Origin: Prosopocoilus inquinatus
Taxonomy: Eukaryota; Arthropoda; Insecta; Coleoptera; Lucanidae
NCBI GenBank assembly: GCA_036172665.1
Contig: CM069875.1
Location: forward strand, 16,399,806 to 16,463,805
DNA: 64,000 nucleotides
Reading direction: 5' to 3'
Shown piece after piece: positions 40,837 to 53,145 of the stretch (the stretch's first letter is position 1; each line of letters begins with the position of its first letter). The notes below the pieces were generated by a model. The model worked only from the letters and a program-made list of their open reading frames with translations, was not told the DNA's origin and ran no database searches. The position numbers were made by a program, and so were the translations under genes.

Positions 40837-43800
40837 TTACTTAGCTACTATGTTATTTGACGTTTCGATGGACTCCAGTAACTCTAATGTGAGATACGAA
40901 ATTTTCGGACGCAGCAGCAGCTGGAAATAGGTTTAAACGAAACAACACATATTGGCGTTGTTCCTGTGATGTATCTAATCGATCCTTACTTAGCTACTAT
41001 GTTATTTGACGTTTCGATGGACTCCAGTAACTCTAATGTGAGATACGAAATTTTCGGACGCAGCAGCAGCTGGAAATTGTTTTAAACGAAACAACACATA
41101 TTAGCGTTGTTCCTGTGATGTATCTAATCGATCCTTACATATCTACTATGTTATTTGACGTTTCGATGGACTCCAGTAACTCTGATGTGAGATACGAAAT
41201 TTTCGGACGCAGCAGAAGCTGGAAATAGTTTTAAACGAAACAACACGCATTAGCGTTGTTCCTGTGATGTATCTAATCGATCCTTACTCATCTATCATGT
41301 TATTTGGCGTTTCGATGGACTCCAGTAACTCTGATGTGAGATACGACGTTTTCGGACGCAGCAGAAGCTGGAAATAGTTTTAAATGAAACAACACGCTCT
41401 AGCGTTGTTCCTGTGATGTATCTAATCGATCCTTACTCATCTATCATGTTATTTGACGTTTCGATGGACTCTAGTAACTCCGATGTGAGATACGAAGTTT
41501 TTGGACGCAGCAGGAGCTGGAAATAGTTTTGAACGAAACAACACGTATTAGCGTTGTTCCTGTGATGTATCTAATCGATCCTTACTTAGCTACTATGTTA
41601 TTTGACGTTTCGATGGACTCCAGTAACTCTAATGTGAGATACGAAATTTTCGGACGCAGCAGCAGCTGGAAATAGTTTTAAACGAAACAACACATATTAG
41701 CGTTGTTCCTGTGATGTAACTAATCGATCCTTACTCATCTATCATGTTATTTGACGTTTGGACGGACTCCAGTAACTCTGATGAGAGATACAAAGTTCTC
41801 GGACGCAGTAGAAGCTGGAAATAGTTTTGAACGAAACAACACGTATTAGCGTTGTTCCTGTGATGTATCTAAACGATCCTTACTTATCTAACATGTTATT
41901 TGACGTGTGGATGGACTCCAGTAAGTCTGATTTGAGATACAAAGTTTTTGGACGCAGCAGGAGCTGGAAATAGTTTTAAACGAAACAACACGTATTAGCG
42001 TTGTTCCTGTGCTGTATCTAATCGATCCTTACTCATCTATTATGTTATTTGGCGTTTCGATGGACTCCAGTAGCTCCGATGTGAGATACGACGTTTTCGG
42101 ACGCAGCAGAAGCTGGAAATAGTTTTAAATGAAACAACACGCATTAGCGTTGTTCCTGTGATGTATCTAATCGATCCTTACTCATCTATCATGTTATTTG
42201 ACGTTTGGATGGACTCCAGTATCTCTGATGTGAGATACGAAATTTTCGGACGCAGCAGAAGCTGGAAATAGTTTTAAACGAAACAACACGCATTAGCGTT
42301 GTTCCTGTGATGTATCTAAACGATCCTTACTTATCTAACATGTTATTTGACGTTTGGATGGACTCCAGTAACTCTGATGTGAGATACGAAATTATCGGAC
42401 GCAGCAGAAGCTGGAAATAGTTTTAAATGAAACAACATGCATTAGCGTTATTCCTGTGATGTATCAAATCGATCCTTACTTATCTAACATGTTATTTGAC
42501 GTTTGGATGGACTCCAGTAAGTCTGATGTGAGATACAAAGTTTTTGGACGCAGCAGGAGCTGGAAATAGTTTTAAACGAAACAACACGTATTAGCGTTGT
42601 TCCTGTGATGTATCTAATCGATCCTTACTTATCTAACATGTTATTTGATGTTTGGATGGATTCCAGTAACTTTGATGTGAGATACGACGTTTTCGGACGC
42701 AGATGATGCTGGAAATAGTTTAAAACTTAACAACACGTATTAGCCTTGTTCCTGTGATGTATCTAATCGATCCTTACTCATCTATCATGTTATTTGACGT
42801 TTGAATGGACTCCAGTAACTCTGATGTGAGATACAAAGTTCCCGGACGCAGCAGAAGCTGGAAATAGTTTTGAACGAAACAACACGTATTCGTCTTGTTC
42901 CTGTGATGTATCTAATCGATCCTTACTTATCTATCATGTTATTTGACGTTTGGATGGACTCCAGTAACTCTGATGTGAGATACGAAATTATCGGACGCAG
43001 CAGAAGCTGGAAATAGTTTTAAATGAAACAACACGCATTAGCGTTGTTCCTGTGATGTATCTAATCGATCCTTACTCATCTATCATGTTATTTGACGTTT
43101 GGATTGACTCCAGTAACTCTGAAGTGAGATACGAAGTTCTCGGACGCAGCTGAAGCTGGAAATAGTTTTAAACGAAACAATACGCATTAGCGTTGTTCCT
43201 GTGATGTATCTAATCGATCCTTACTCATCTATCATGTTATTTGACGTTTCGATGGACTCTAGTAACTCTGATGTGAGATACGAAATTTTTGGACGCAGCA
43301 GGAGCTGGAAATAGTTTTAAACGAAACAACACGTATTAGCGTTGTTCCTGTGATGTATCTAATCGATCCTTACTCATCTATCATGTTATTTGACGTTTGG
43401 ATGGACTCCAGTATCTCTGATGTGAGATACGAAATTTTCGGACGCAGCAGAAGCTGGAAATAGTTTTAAACGAAACAACACGTATTAGCGTTGTTCCTGT
43501 GATGTATCTAATCGATCCTTACTCATCTATCATGTTATTTGACGTTTGAATGGACTCCAGTAACTCTGATGTGAGATACAAAGTTCTCGGACGCAGCAGA
43601 AGCTGGAAATAGTTTTGAACGAAACAGCACGTATTAGCGTTGTTCCTGTGATGTAACTAATCTATCCTTACTCATCTATCATGTTATTTGACGTTTGAAT
43701 GGACTCCAGTAACTCTGATGTGAGATACAAAGTTCTCGGACGCAGCAGAAGCTGGAAATAGTTTTGAACGAAACAACACGTATTCGTCTTGTTCTTGTGA

Positions 43801-43913
43801 TGTATCTAATCGATCCTTACTCATCTATCATGTTATTTGACGTTTGAATGGACTCCAGTAACTCTGATGTGAGATACAAAGTTCTCGGACGCAGCAGAAG
43901 CTGGAAATAGTTT

Positions 43914-44056
43914 TGAACGAAACAACACGTATTCGTCTTGTTCTTGTGATGTATCTAATCGATCCTTACTTATCTATCATGTTATTTGACGTTTGGATGG
44001 ACTCCAGTAACTCTGATACGAAAATTATCGGACGCAGCAGAAGCTGGAAATAGTTT
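43914..44056 (+). repeat. 143-bp monomer with a net 6-bp deletion
   Basis: At about 44011-44030 the sequence reads CTCTGATACGAAAATTATCG where neighbours read CTCTGATGTGAGATACG followed by AAATTATCG. The simplest reading is loss of 7 bp between the two GAT trinucleotides, a slippage-type deletion, plus gain of one A in the following A run. It is the third and last monomer I found whose length differs from 149 bp. Confidence 0.9.
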
Positions 44057-45695
44057 TAAATGAAACAACACGCATTAGCGTTGTTCCTGTGATGTATCTA
44101 ATCGATCCTTACTCATCTATCATGTTATTTGACGTTTGGATGGACTCCAGTAACTCTGAAGTGAGATACGAAGTTCTCGGAAGCAGCTGAAGCTGGAAAT
44201 AGTTTTAAACGAAACAACACGCATTAGCGTTGTTCCTGTGATGTATCTAATCGATCCTTACCCATCTATCATGTTATTTGACGTTTGGATGACCTCCAGT
44301 AACTCTGATGTGAGATACGAAATTACCGGACGCAGCAGAAGCTGGAAATAGTTTTAAATGAAACAACACGCATTAGCGTTGTTCCTGTGATGTATCTAAT
44401 CGATCCTTACTCATCTATCATGTTATTTGACGTGTCGATGGACTCCAGTAACTTTGATGTGAGATACGACGTTTTCGGACGCAGCTGATGCTGGAAATAG
44501 TTTTAAACGAAACAACACGTATTAGCCTTGTTCCTGTGATGTATCTAATCGATCCTTACTCATCTATCATGTTATTTGACGTGTGAATGGACTCCAGTAA
44601 CTCTGATGTGAGATACAAAGTTCTCGGACCCAGCAGAAGCTGGAAATAGTTTTGAACGAAACAACACGTATTCGTCTTGTTCCTGTGATGTATCTAATCG
44701 ATCCTTACTCATCTATCATGTTATTTGACGCTTGAATGGACTCCAGTAACTCTGATGTGAGATACAAAGTTCTCGGACGCAGCAGAAGCTGGAAATAGTT
44801 TTGAACGAAACAACACGTATTCGTCTTGTTCTTGTGATGTATCTAATCGATCCTTACTTATCTATAATGTTATTTGACGTTTGGATGGACTCCAGTAACT
44901 CTGATGTGAGATACGAAATTATCGGACGCAGCAGAAGCTGGAAATAGTTTTAAATGAAACAACACGCATTAGCGTTGTTCCTGTGATGTATCTAATCGAT
45001 CCTTACTCATCTATCATGTCATTTGACGTTTGGATGACCTCCAGTAACTCTGATGTGAGATACGAAATTACCGGAGGCAGCAGGAGCTGGAAATAGTTTT
45101 AAACGAAACAACACGTATTAGCGTTGTTCCTGTGATGTATCTAATCGATCCTTACTTATCTAACATGTTATCTGATGTTTGGATGGACTCCAGTAACTTT
45201 GATGTGAGATACGACGTTTTCGGACGCAGCTGATGCTGGAAATAGTTTTAAACGAAACAACACGTATTAGCCTTGTTCCTGTGATGTATCTAATCGATCC
45301 TTACTCATCTATCATGTTATTTGACGTTTGAATGGACTCCAGTAACTCTGATGTGAGATACAAAGTTCTCGGACGCAGCAGAAGCTGGAAATAGTTTTGA
45401 ACGAAACAACACGTATTCGTCTTGTTCCTGTGATGTATCTAATCGATCCTTACTTATCTATCATGTTATTTGACGTTTGGATGGACTCCAGTAACTCTGA
45501 TGTGAGATACGAAATTATCGGACGCAGCAGAAGCTGGAAATAGTTTTAAATGAAACAACACGCATTAGCGTTGTTCCTGTGATATATCTAATCGATCCTT
45601 ACTCATCTATCATGTTATTTGACGTTTGGATGGACTCCAGTAACTCTGAAGTGAGATACGAAGTTCTCGGACGCAGCTGAAGCTGGAAATAGTTT

Positions 45696-47330
45696 CAAAT
45701 GAAACAACACGCATTAGCGTTGTTCCTGTGATGTATCTAATCGATCCTTACTCATCTATCATGTTATTTGACGTTTGGATGACCTCCAGTAACTCTGATG
45801 TGAGATACGAAATTATCGGACGCAGCAGAAGCTGGAAATAGTTTTAAATGAAACAACACGCATTAGCGTTGTTCCTGTGATGTATCTAATCGATCCTTAC
45901 TCATCTATCATGTTATTTGACGTTTCGATGGACTCTAGTAACTCTGATGTGAGATACGAAATTTTTGGACGCAGCAGGAGCTGGAAATAGTTTTAAACGA
46001 AACAACACGTATTAGCGTTGTTCCTGTGATGTATCTAATCGATCCTTACTCATCTATCATGTTATTTGACGTTTGGATGGACTCCAGTATCTCTGATGTG
46101 AGATACGAAATTTTCGGACGCAGCAGATGCTGGAAATAGTTTTAAACGAAACAACACGTATTAGCGTTGTTCCTGTGATGTATCTAATCGATCCTTACTC
46201 ATCTATCATGTTATTTGACGTTTGAATGGACTCCAGTAACTCTGATGTGAGATACAAAGTTCTCGGACGCAGCAGAAGCTGGAAATAGTTTTGAACGAAA
46301 CAACACGTATTAGCGTTGTTCCTGTGATGTAACTAATCGATCCTTACTCATCTATCATGTTATTTGACGTTTGAATGGACTCCAGTAACTCTGATGTGAG
46401 ATACAAAGTTCTCGGACGCAGCAGAAGCTGGAAATAGTTTTGAACGAAACAACACGTATTCGTCTTGTTCTTGTGATGTATCTAATCGATCCTTACTTAT
46501 CTATCATGTTATTTGACGTTTGGATGGACTCCAGTAACTCTGATGTGAGATTCGAAATTATCGGACGCAGCAGAAGCTGGAAATAGTTTTAAATGAAACA
46601 ACACGCATTAGCGTTGTTCCTGTGATGTATCTAATCGATCCTTACTCATCTATCATGTTATTTGACGTTTGGATGGACTCCAGTAACTCTGAAGTGAGAT
46701 ACGAAATTCTCGGACGCAGCTAAAACTGGAAATAGTTTTAAACGAAACAACACGCATTAGCGTTGTTCCTGTGATGTATCTAATCGATCCTTACCCATCT
46801 ATCATGTTATTTGACGTTTCGATGACCTCCTGTAACTCTGATGTGAGATACGAAATTACCGGACGCAGCAGAAGCTGGAAATAGTTTTAAATGAAACAAC
46901 ACGCATTAGCGTTGTTCCTGTGATGTATCTAATCGATCCTTACTCATCTATCATGTTATTTGACGTTTCGATGGACTCTAGTAACTCTGATGTGAGATAC
47001 GAAGTTCTTGGACGCAGCAGGAGCTGGAAATAGTTTTAAACGAAACAACACGTATTAGCGTTGTTCCTTTGATGTATCTAATCGATCCTTACTCATCTAT
47101 CATGTTATTTGACGTTTGGATGGACTCCAGTATCTCTGATGTGAGATACGAAATTTTCGGACGCAGGAGAAGCTGGAAATAGTTTTAAACGAAACAACAC
47201 GCATTAGCGTTGTTCCTGTGATGTATCTAAACGATCCTTACTTATCTAACATGTTATTTGACGTTTGGATGGACTCCAGTAAGTCTGATGTGAGATACGA
47301 CGTTTTCGGACGCAGCAGAAGCTGGAAATA
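45696..47330 (+). repeat. Eleven-monomer segment repeated at 59702-61340 (94 monomers away)
   Basis: CGGACGCAGCTAAAACTGG occurs with its T at 46721 and again at 60727, 14,006 bp or 94 x 149 apart. The order of monomers matches from the GGATGACCTCC monomer at 45696 through CTTTGATG to the CTAAACGATCC monomer. A private difference is TTTCGATGACCTCC near 46817, where the partner has TTTGGATGACCTCC. Confidence 0.85.
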
Positions 47331-48960
47331 GTTTTAAACGAAACAACACGTATTAGCGTTGTTCCTGTGATGTATCTTATCGATCCTTACTCATCTATCA
47401 TGTTATTTGACGTTTGAATGGACTCCAGTAACTCTGATGTGAGATACAAAGTTCTCGGACGCAGGAGAAGCTGGAAATAGTTTTAAACGAAACAACACGC
47501 ATTAGCGTTGTTCCTGTGATGTATCTAAACGATCCTTACTTATCTAACATGTTATTTGACGTTTGGATGGACTCCAGTATCTCTGATGTGAGATACGAAA
47601 TTTTCGGACGCAGCAGATGCTGGAAATAGTTTTAAACGAAACAACACGTATTAGCGTTGTTCCTGTGATGTATCTAATCGATCCTTACTCATCTATCATG
47701 TTATTTGACGTTTGAATGGACTCCAGTAACTCTGATGTGAGATACAAAGTTCTCGGACGCAGCAGAAGCTGGAAATAGTTTTGAACGAAACAACACGTAT
47801 TAGCGTTGTTCCTGTGATGTAACTAATCGATCCTTACTCATCTATCATGTTATTTGACGTTTGAATGGACTCCAGTAACTCTGATGTGAGATACAAAGTT
47901 CTCGGACGCAGCAGAAGCTGGAAATAGTTTTGAACGAAACAACACGTATTCGTCTTGTTCTTGTGATGTATCTAATCGATCCTTACTTATCTATCATGTT
48001 ATTTGACGTTTGGATGGACTCCAGTAACTCTGATGTGAGATTCGAAATTATCGGACGCAGCAGAAGCTGGAAATAGTTTTAAATGAAACAACACGCATTA
48101 GCGTTGTTCCTGTGATGTATCTAATCGATCCTTACTCATCTATCATGTTATTTGACGTTTGGATGGACTCCAGTAACTCTGAAGTGAGATACGAAATTCT
48201 CGGACGCAGCTAAAACTGGAAATAGTTTTAAACGAAACAACACGCATTAGCGTTGTTCCTGTGATGTATCTAATCGATCCTTACCCATCTATCATGTTAT
48301 TTGACGTTTGGATGACCTCCTGTAACTCTGATGTGAGATACGAAATTACCGGACGCAGCAGAAGCTGGAAATAGTTTTAAATGAAACAACACGCATTAGC
48401 GTTGTTCCTGTGATGTATCTAATCGATCCTTACTCATCTATCATGTTATTTGACGTTTCGATGGACTCTAGTAACTCTGATGTGAGATACGAAGTTCTTG
48501 GACGCAGCAGGAGCTGGAAATAGTTTTAAACGAAACAACACGTATTAGCGTTGTTCCTTTGATGTATCTAATCGATCCTTACTCATCTATCATGTTATTT
48601 GACGTTTGGATGGACTCCAGTATCTCTGATGTGAGATACGAAATTTTCGGACGCAGGAGAAGCTGGAAATAGTTTTAAACGAAACAACACGCATTAGCGT
48701 TGTTCCTGTGATGTATCTAAACGATCCTTACTTATCTAACATGTTATTTGACGTTTGGATGGACTCCAGTAAGTCTGATGTGAGATACGACGTTTTCGGA
48801 CGCAGCAGAAGCTGGAAATAGTTTTAAACGAAACAACACGTATTAGCGTTGTTCCTGTGATGTATCTTATCGATCCTTACTCATCTATCATGTTATTTGA
48901 CGTTTGAATGGACTCCAGTAACTCTGATGTGAGATACAAAGTTCTCGGACGCAGCAGAAG
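46052..48960 (+). repeat. 10-monomer tandem duplication (1,490 bp)
   Basis: GCAGCAGATGCTGG occurs near 46120 and 47610, and TTGTTCCTTTGATG at 47061 and 48551, each pair 1,490 bp apart. The left unit is about 46052-47470 and the right unit about 47542-48960. Between them, 47461-47570 matches the sequence two monomers upstream (GCAGGAGAAG followed by a CTAAACGATCC monomer), so the junction was formed in more than one step. TTTCGATGACC in the left unit is TTTGGATGACC in the right. Confidence 0.88.
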
Positions 48961-51900
48961 CTGGAAATAGTTTTGAACGAAACAACACGTATTAGCGTTG
49001 TTCCTGTGATGTAACTAATCGATCCTTACTCATCTATCATGTTATTTGACGTTTGAATGGACTCCAGTAACTCTGATGTGAGATACAAAGTTCTCGGACG
49101 CAGCAGAAGCTGGAAATAGTTTTGAACGAAACAACACGTATTCGTCTTGTTCTTGTGATGTATCTAATCGATCCTTACTTATCTATCATGTTATTTGACG
49201 TTTGGATGGACTCCAGTAACTCTGATGTGAGATACAAAATTATCGGACGCAGCAGAAGCTGGAAGTAGTTTTAAATGAAACAACACGCATTAGCGTTGTT
49301 CCTGTGATGTATCTAATCGATCCTTACTCATCTATCATGTTATTTGGCGTTTCGATGGACTCCAGTAACTCTGATGTGAGATACGAAATTTTCGGACGCA
49401 GCAGAAACTGGAAATAGTTTTAAATGAAACAACACGCATCAGCGTTGTTCCTGTGATGTATCTAATCGATCCTTACTCATCTATCATGTTATTTGACGTT
49501 TGAATGGACTCCAGTAACTCTGATGTGAGATACGAAATTATCGGACGCAGCTGAAGCTGGAAATAGTTTTAAATGAAACAACACGCATTAGCGTTGTTCC
49601 TGTGATGTATCTAATCGATCCTTACTCATCTATCATGTTATTTGACGTTTGAATGGACTCCAGTAACTCTGATGTGAGATACGAAATTATCGGACGCAGC
49701 AGGAGCTGGAAATAGTTTTAAACGAAACAACACGCATTAGCGATGTTCCTGTGATGTATCTAATCGATACTTACTCATCTATCATGTTATTTTACGTTTG
49801 GATGGACTCCAGTAACTCTGGTGTGAGATACAAAGTTTTTGAACGCAGCAGAAGCTGGAAATAGTTTTGAACGAAACAACACGTATTAGCGTTGTTCCTG
49901 TGATGTATCTAATCGATCCTTACTTAGCTACTATGTTATTTGACGTTTCGATGGACTCCAGTAACTCTAATGTGAGATACGAAATTTTCGGACGCAGCAG
50001 CAGCTGGAAATAGTTTTAAACGAAACAACACATATTGGCGTTGTTCCTGTGATGTATCTAATCGATCCTTACTTAGCTACTATGTTATTTGACGTTTCGA
50101 TGGACTCCAGTAACTCTAATGTGAGATACGAAATTTTCGGACGCAGCAGCAGCTGGAAATAGTTTTAAACGAAACAACACGCATTAGCGTTGTTCCTGTG
50201 ATGTATCTAATCGATCCTTACTCATCTATCATGTTATTTGGCGTTTCGATGGACTCCAGTAACTCTGATGTGAGATACGACGTTTTCGGACGCAGCAGAA
50301 GCTGGAAATAGTTTTAAATGAAACAACACGCTTTAGCGTTGTTCCTGTGATGTATCTAATCGATCCTTACTCATCTATCATGTTATTTGACGTTTCGATG
50401 GACTCTAGTAACTCCGATGTGAGATACGAAGTTTTTGGACGCAGCAGGAGCTGGAAATAGTTTTGAACGAAACAACACGTATTAGCGTTGTTCCTGTTAT
50501 GTATCTAATCGATCCTTACTTAGCTACTATGTTATTTGACGTTTCGATGGACTCCAGTAACTCTAATGTGAGATACGAAATTTTCGGACGCAGCAGCAGC
50601 TGGAAATAGTTTTAAACGAAACAACACATATTAGCGTTGTTCCTGTGATGTAACTAATCGATCCTTACTCATCTATCATGTTATTTGACGTTTGGACGGA
50701 CTCCAGTAACTCTGATGAGAGATACAAAGTTCTCGGACGCAGTAGAAGCTGGAAATAGTTTTAAACGAAACAACACGCATTAGCGTTGTTCCTGTGATGT
50801 ATCTAAACGATCCTTACTTATCTAACATGTTATTTGACGTTTGGATGGACTCCAGTAAGTCTGATGTGAGATACGACGTTTTCGGACGCAGCAGAAGCTG
50901 GAAATAGTTTTAAACGAAACAACACGTATTAGCGTTTTTCCTGTGATGTATCTAATCGATCCTTACTCATCTATCATGTTATTTGACGTTTGGATGGACT
51001 CCAGTATCTCTGATGTGAGATACGAAATTTTCGGACGCAGCAGAATCTGGAAATAGTTTTAAACGAAACAACACGTATTAGCGTTGTTCCTGTGATGTAT
51101 CTTATCGATCCTTACTCATCTATCATGTTATTTGACGTTTGAATGGACTCCAGTAACTCTGATGTGAGATACAAAGTTCTCGGACGCAGCAGAAGCTGGA
51201 AATAGTTTTGAACGAAACAACACGTATTAGCGTTGTTCCTGTGATGTAACTAATCGATCCTTACTCATCTATCATGTTATTTGACGTTTGAATGGACTCC
51301 AGTAACTCTGATGTGAGATACAAAGTTCTCGGACGCAGCAGAAGCTGGAAATAGTTTTGAACGAAACAACACGTATTCGTCTTGTTCTTGTGATGTATCT
51401 AATCGATCCTTACTTATCTATCATGTTATTTGACGTTTGGATGGACTCCAGTAACTCTGATGTGAGATACAAAATTATCGGACGCAGCAGAAGCTGGAAG
51501 TAGTTTTAAATGAAACAACACGCATTAGCGTTGTTCCTGTGATGTATCTAATCGATCCTTACTCATCTATCATGTTATTTGGCGTTTCGATGGACTCCAG
51601 TAACTCTGATGTGAGATACGAAATTTTCGGACGCAGCAGAAACTGGAAATAGTTTTAAATGAAACAACACGCATCAGCGTTGTTCCTGTGATGTATCTAA
51701 TCGATCCTTACTCATCTATCATGTTATTTGACGTTTGAATGGACTCCAGTAACTCTGATGTGAGATACGAAATTATCGGACGCAGCTGAAGCTGGAAATA
51801 GTTTTAAATGAAACAACACGCATTAGCGTTGTTCCTGTGATGTATCTAATCGATCCTTACTCATCTGTCATGTTATTTGACGTTTGAATGGACTCCAGTA

Positions 51901-53145
51901 ACTCTGATGTGAGATACGAAATTATCGGACGCAGCAGGAGCTGGAAATAGTTTTAAACGAAACAACACGCATTAGCGATGTTCCTGTGATGTATCTAATC
52001 GATCCTTACTCATCTATCATGTTATTTTACGTTTGGATGGACTCCAGTAACTCTGGTGTGAGATACAAAGTTTTTGAATGCAGCAGAAGCTGGAAATAGT
52101 TTTGAACGAAACAACACGTATTAGCGTTGTTCCTGTGATGTATCTAATCGATCCTTACTTAGCTACTATGTTATTTGACGTTTCGATGGACTCCAGTAAC
52201 TCTAATGTGAGATACGAAATTTTCGGACGCAGCAGCAGCTGGAAATAGTTTTAAACGAAACAACACATATTGGCGTTGTTCCTGTGATGTATCTAATCGA
52301 TCCTTACTTAGCTACTATGTTATTTGACGTTTCGATGGACTCCAGTAACTCTAATGTGAGATAAGAAATTTTCGGACGCAGCAGCAGCTGGAAATAGTTT
52401 TAAACGAAACAACACATATTAGCGTTGTTCCTGTGATGTATCTAATCGATCCTTACATATCTACTATGTTATTTGACGTTTCGATGGACTCCAGTAACTC
52501 TGATGTGAGATACGAAATTTTCGGACGCAGCAGAAGCTGGAAATAGTTTTAAACGAAACAACACGCATTAGCGTTGTTCCTGTGATGTATCTAATCGATC
52601 CTTACTCATCTATCATGTTATTTGGCGTTTCGATGGACTCCAGTAACTCTGATGTGAGATACGACGTTTTCGGACGCAGCAGAAGCTGGAAATAGTTTTA
52701 AATGAAACAACACGCTTTAGCGTTGTTCCTGTGATGTATCTAATCGATCCTTACTCATCTATCATGTTATTTGACGTTTCGATGGACTCTAGTAACTCCG
52801 ATGTGAGATACGAAGTTTTTGGACGCAGCAGGAGCTGGAAATAGTTTTGAACGAAACAACACGTATTAGCGTTGTTCCTGTTATGTATCTAATCGATCCT
52901 TACTTAGCTACTATGTTATTTGACGTTTCGATGGACTCCAGTAACTCTAATGTGAGATACGAAATTTTCGGACGCAGCAGCAGCTGGAAATAGTTTTAAA
53001 CGAAACAACACATATTAGCGTTGTTCCTGTGATGTAACTAATCGATCCTTACTCATCTATCATGTTATTTGACGTTTGGACGGACTCCAGTAACTCTGAT
53101 GAGAGATACAAAGTTCTCGGACGCAGTAGAAGCTGGAAATAGTTT
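48825..53145 (+). repeat. 15- to 16-monomer tandem duplication
   Basis: GGAAGTAGTTTT (49261) recurs at 51496, 2,235 bp or 15 monomers away. The marker monomer positions 50694 and 53078 are 2,384 bp or 16 monomers apart. The change arises because the right unit carries an extra CATATTAGCG/ACATATCTACTATG monomer at about 52399-52547. Both units share GTTTTTGAA before GCAGCAG; the right unit has a further C to T change there (GAATGCAG near 52077 against GAACGCAG near 49841). A monomer with GCGTTTTTCC at 50911-51059 is inserted near the junction. Confidence 0.85.

Larger units (their letters stand above)
37806..45695 (+). repeat. Mosaic stretch built from the same monomer classes
   Basis: Marker monomers (GGACGGACTCC with GATGAGAGAT) occur at 37806-37954 and again around 41679-41827, each followed by the familiar run with TGACGTGTGG, GTGCTGTATC and CAGTATCTCTG, so this stretch carries two further relatives of the A/B/C order. 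The first contains the ATCGAACC monomer (38894) also seen at 11179. The second leads through a doubled TGAACG/CGTATTCGTCTTG monomer pair (43767-44056) into the 6-bp-deletion monomer. No non-satellite sequence is present. Confidence 0.75.
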
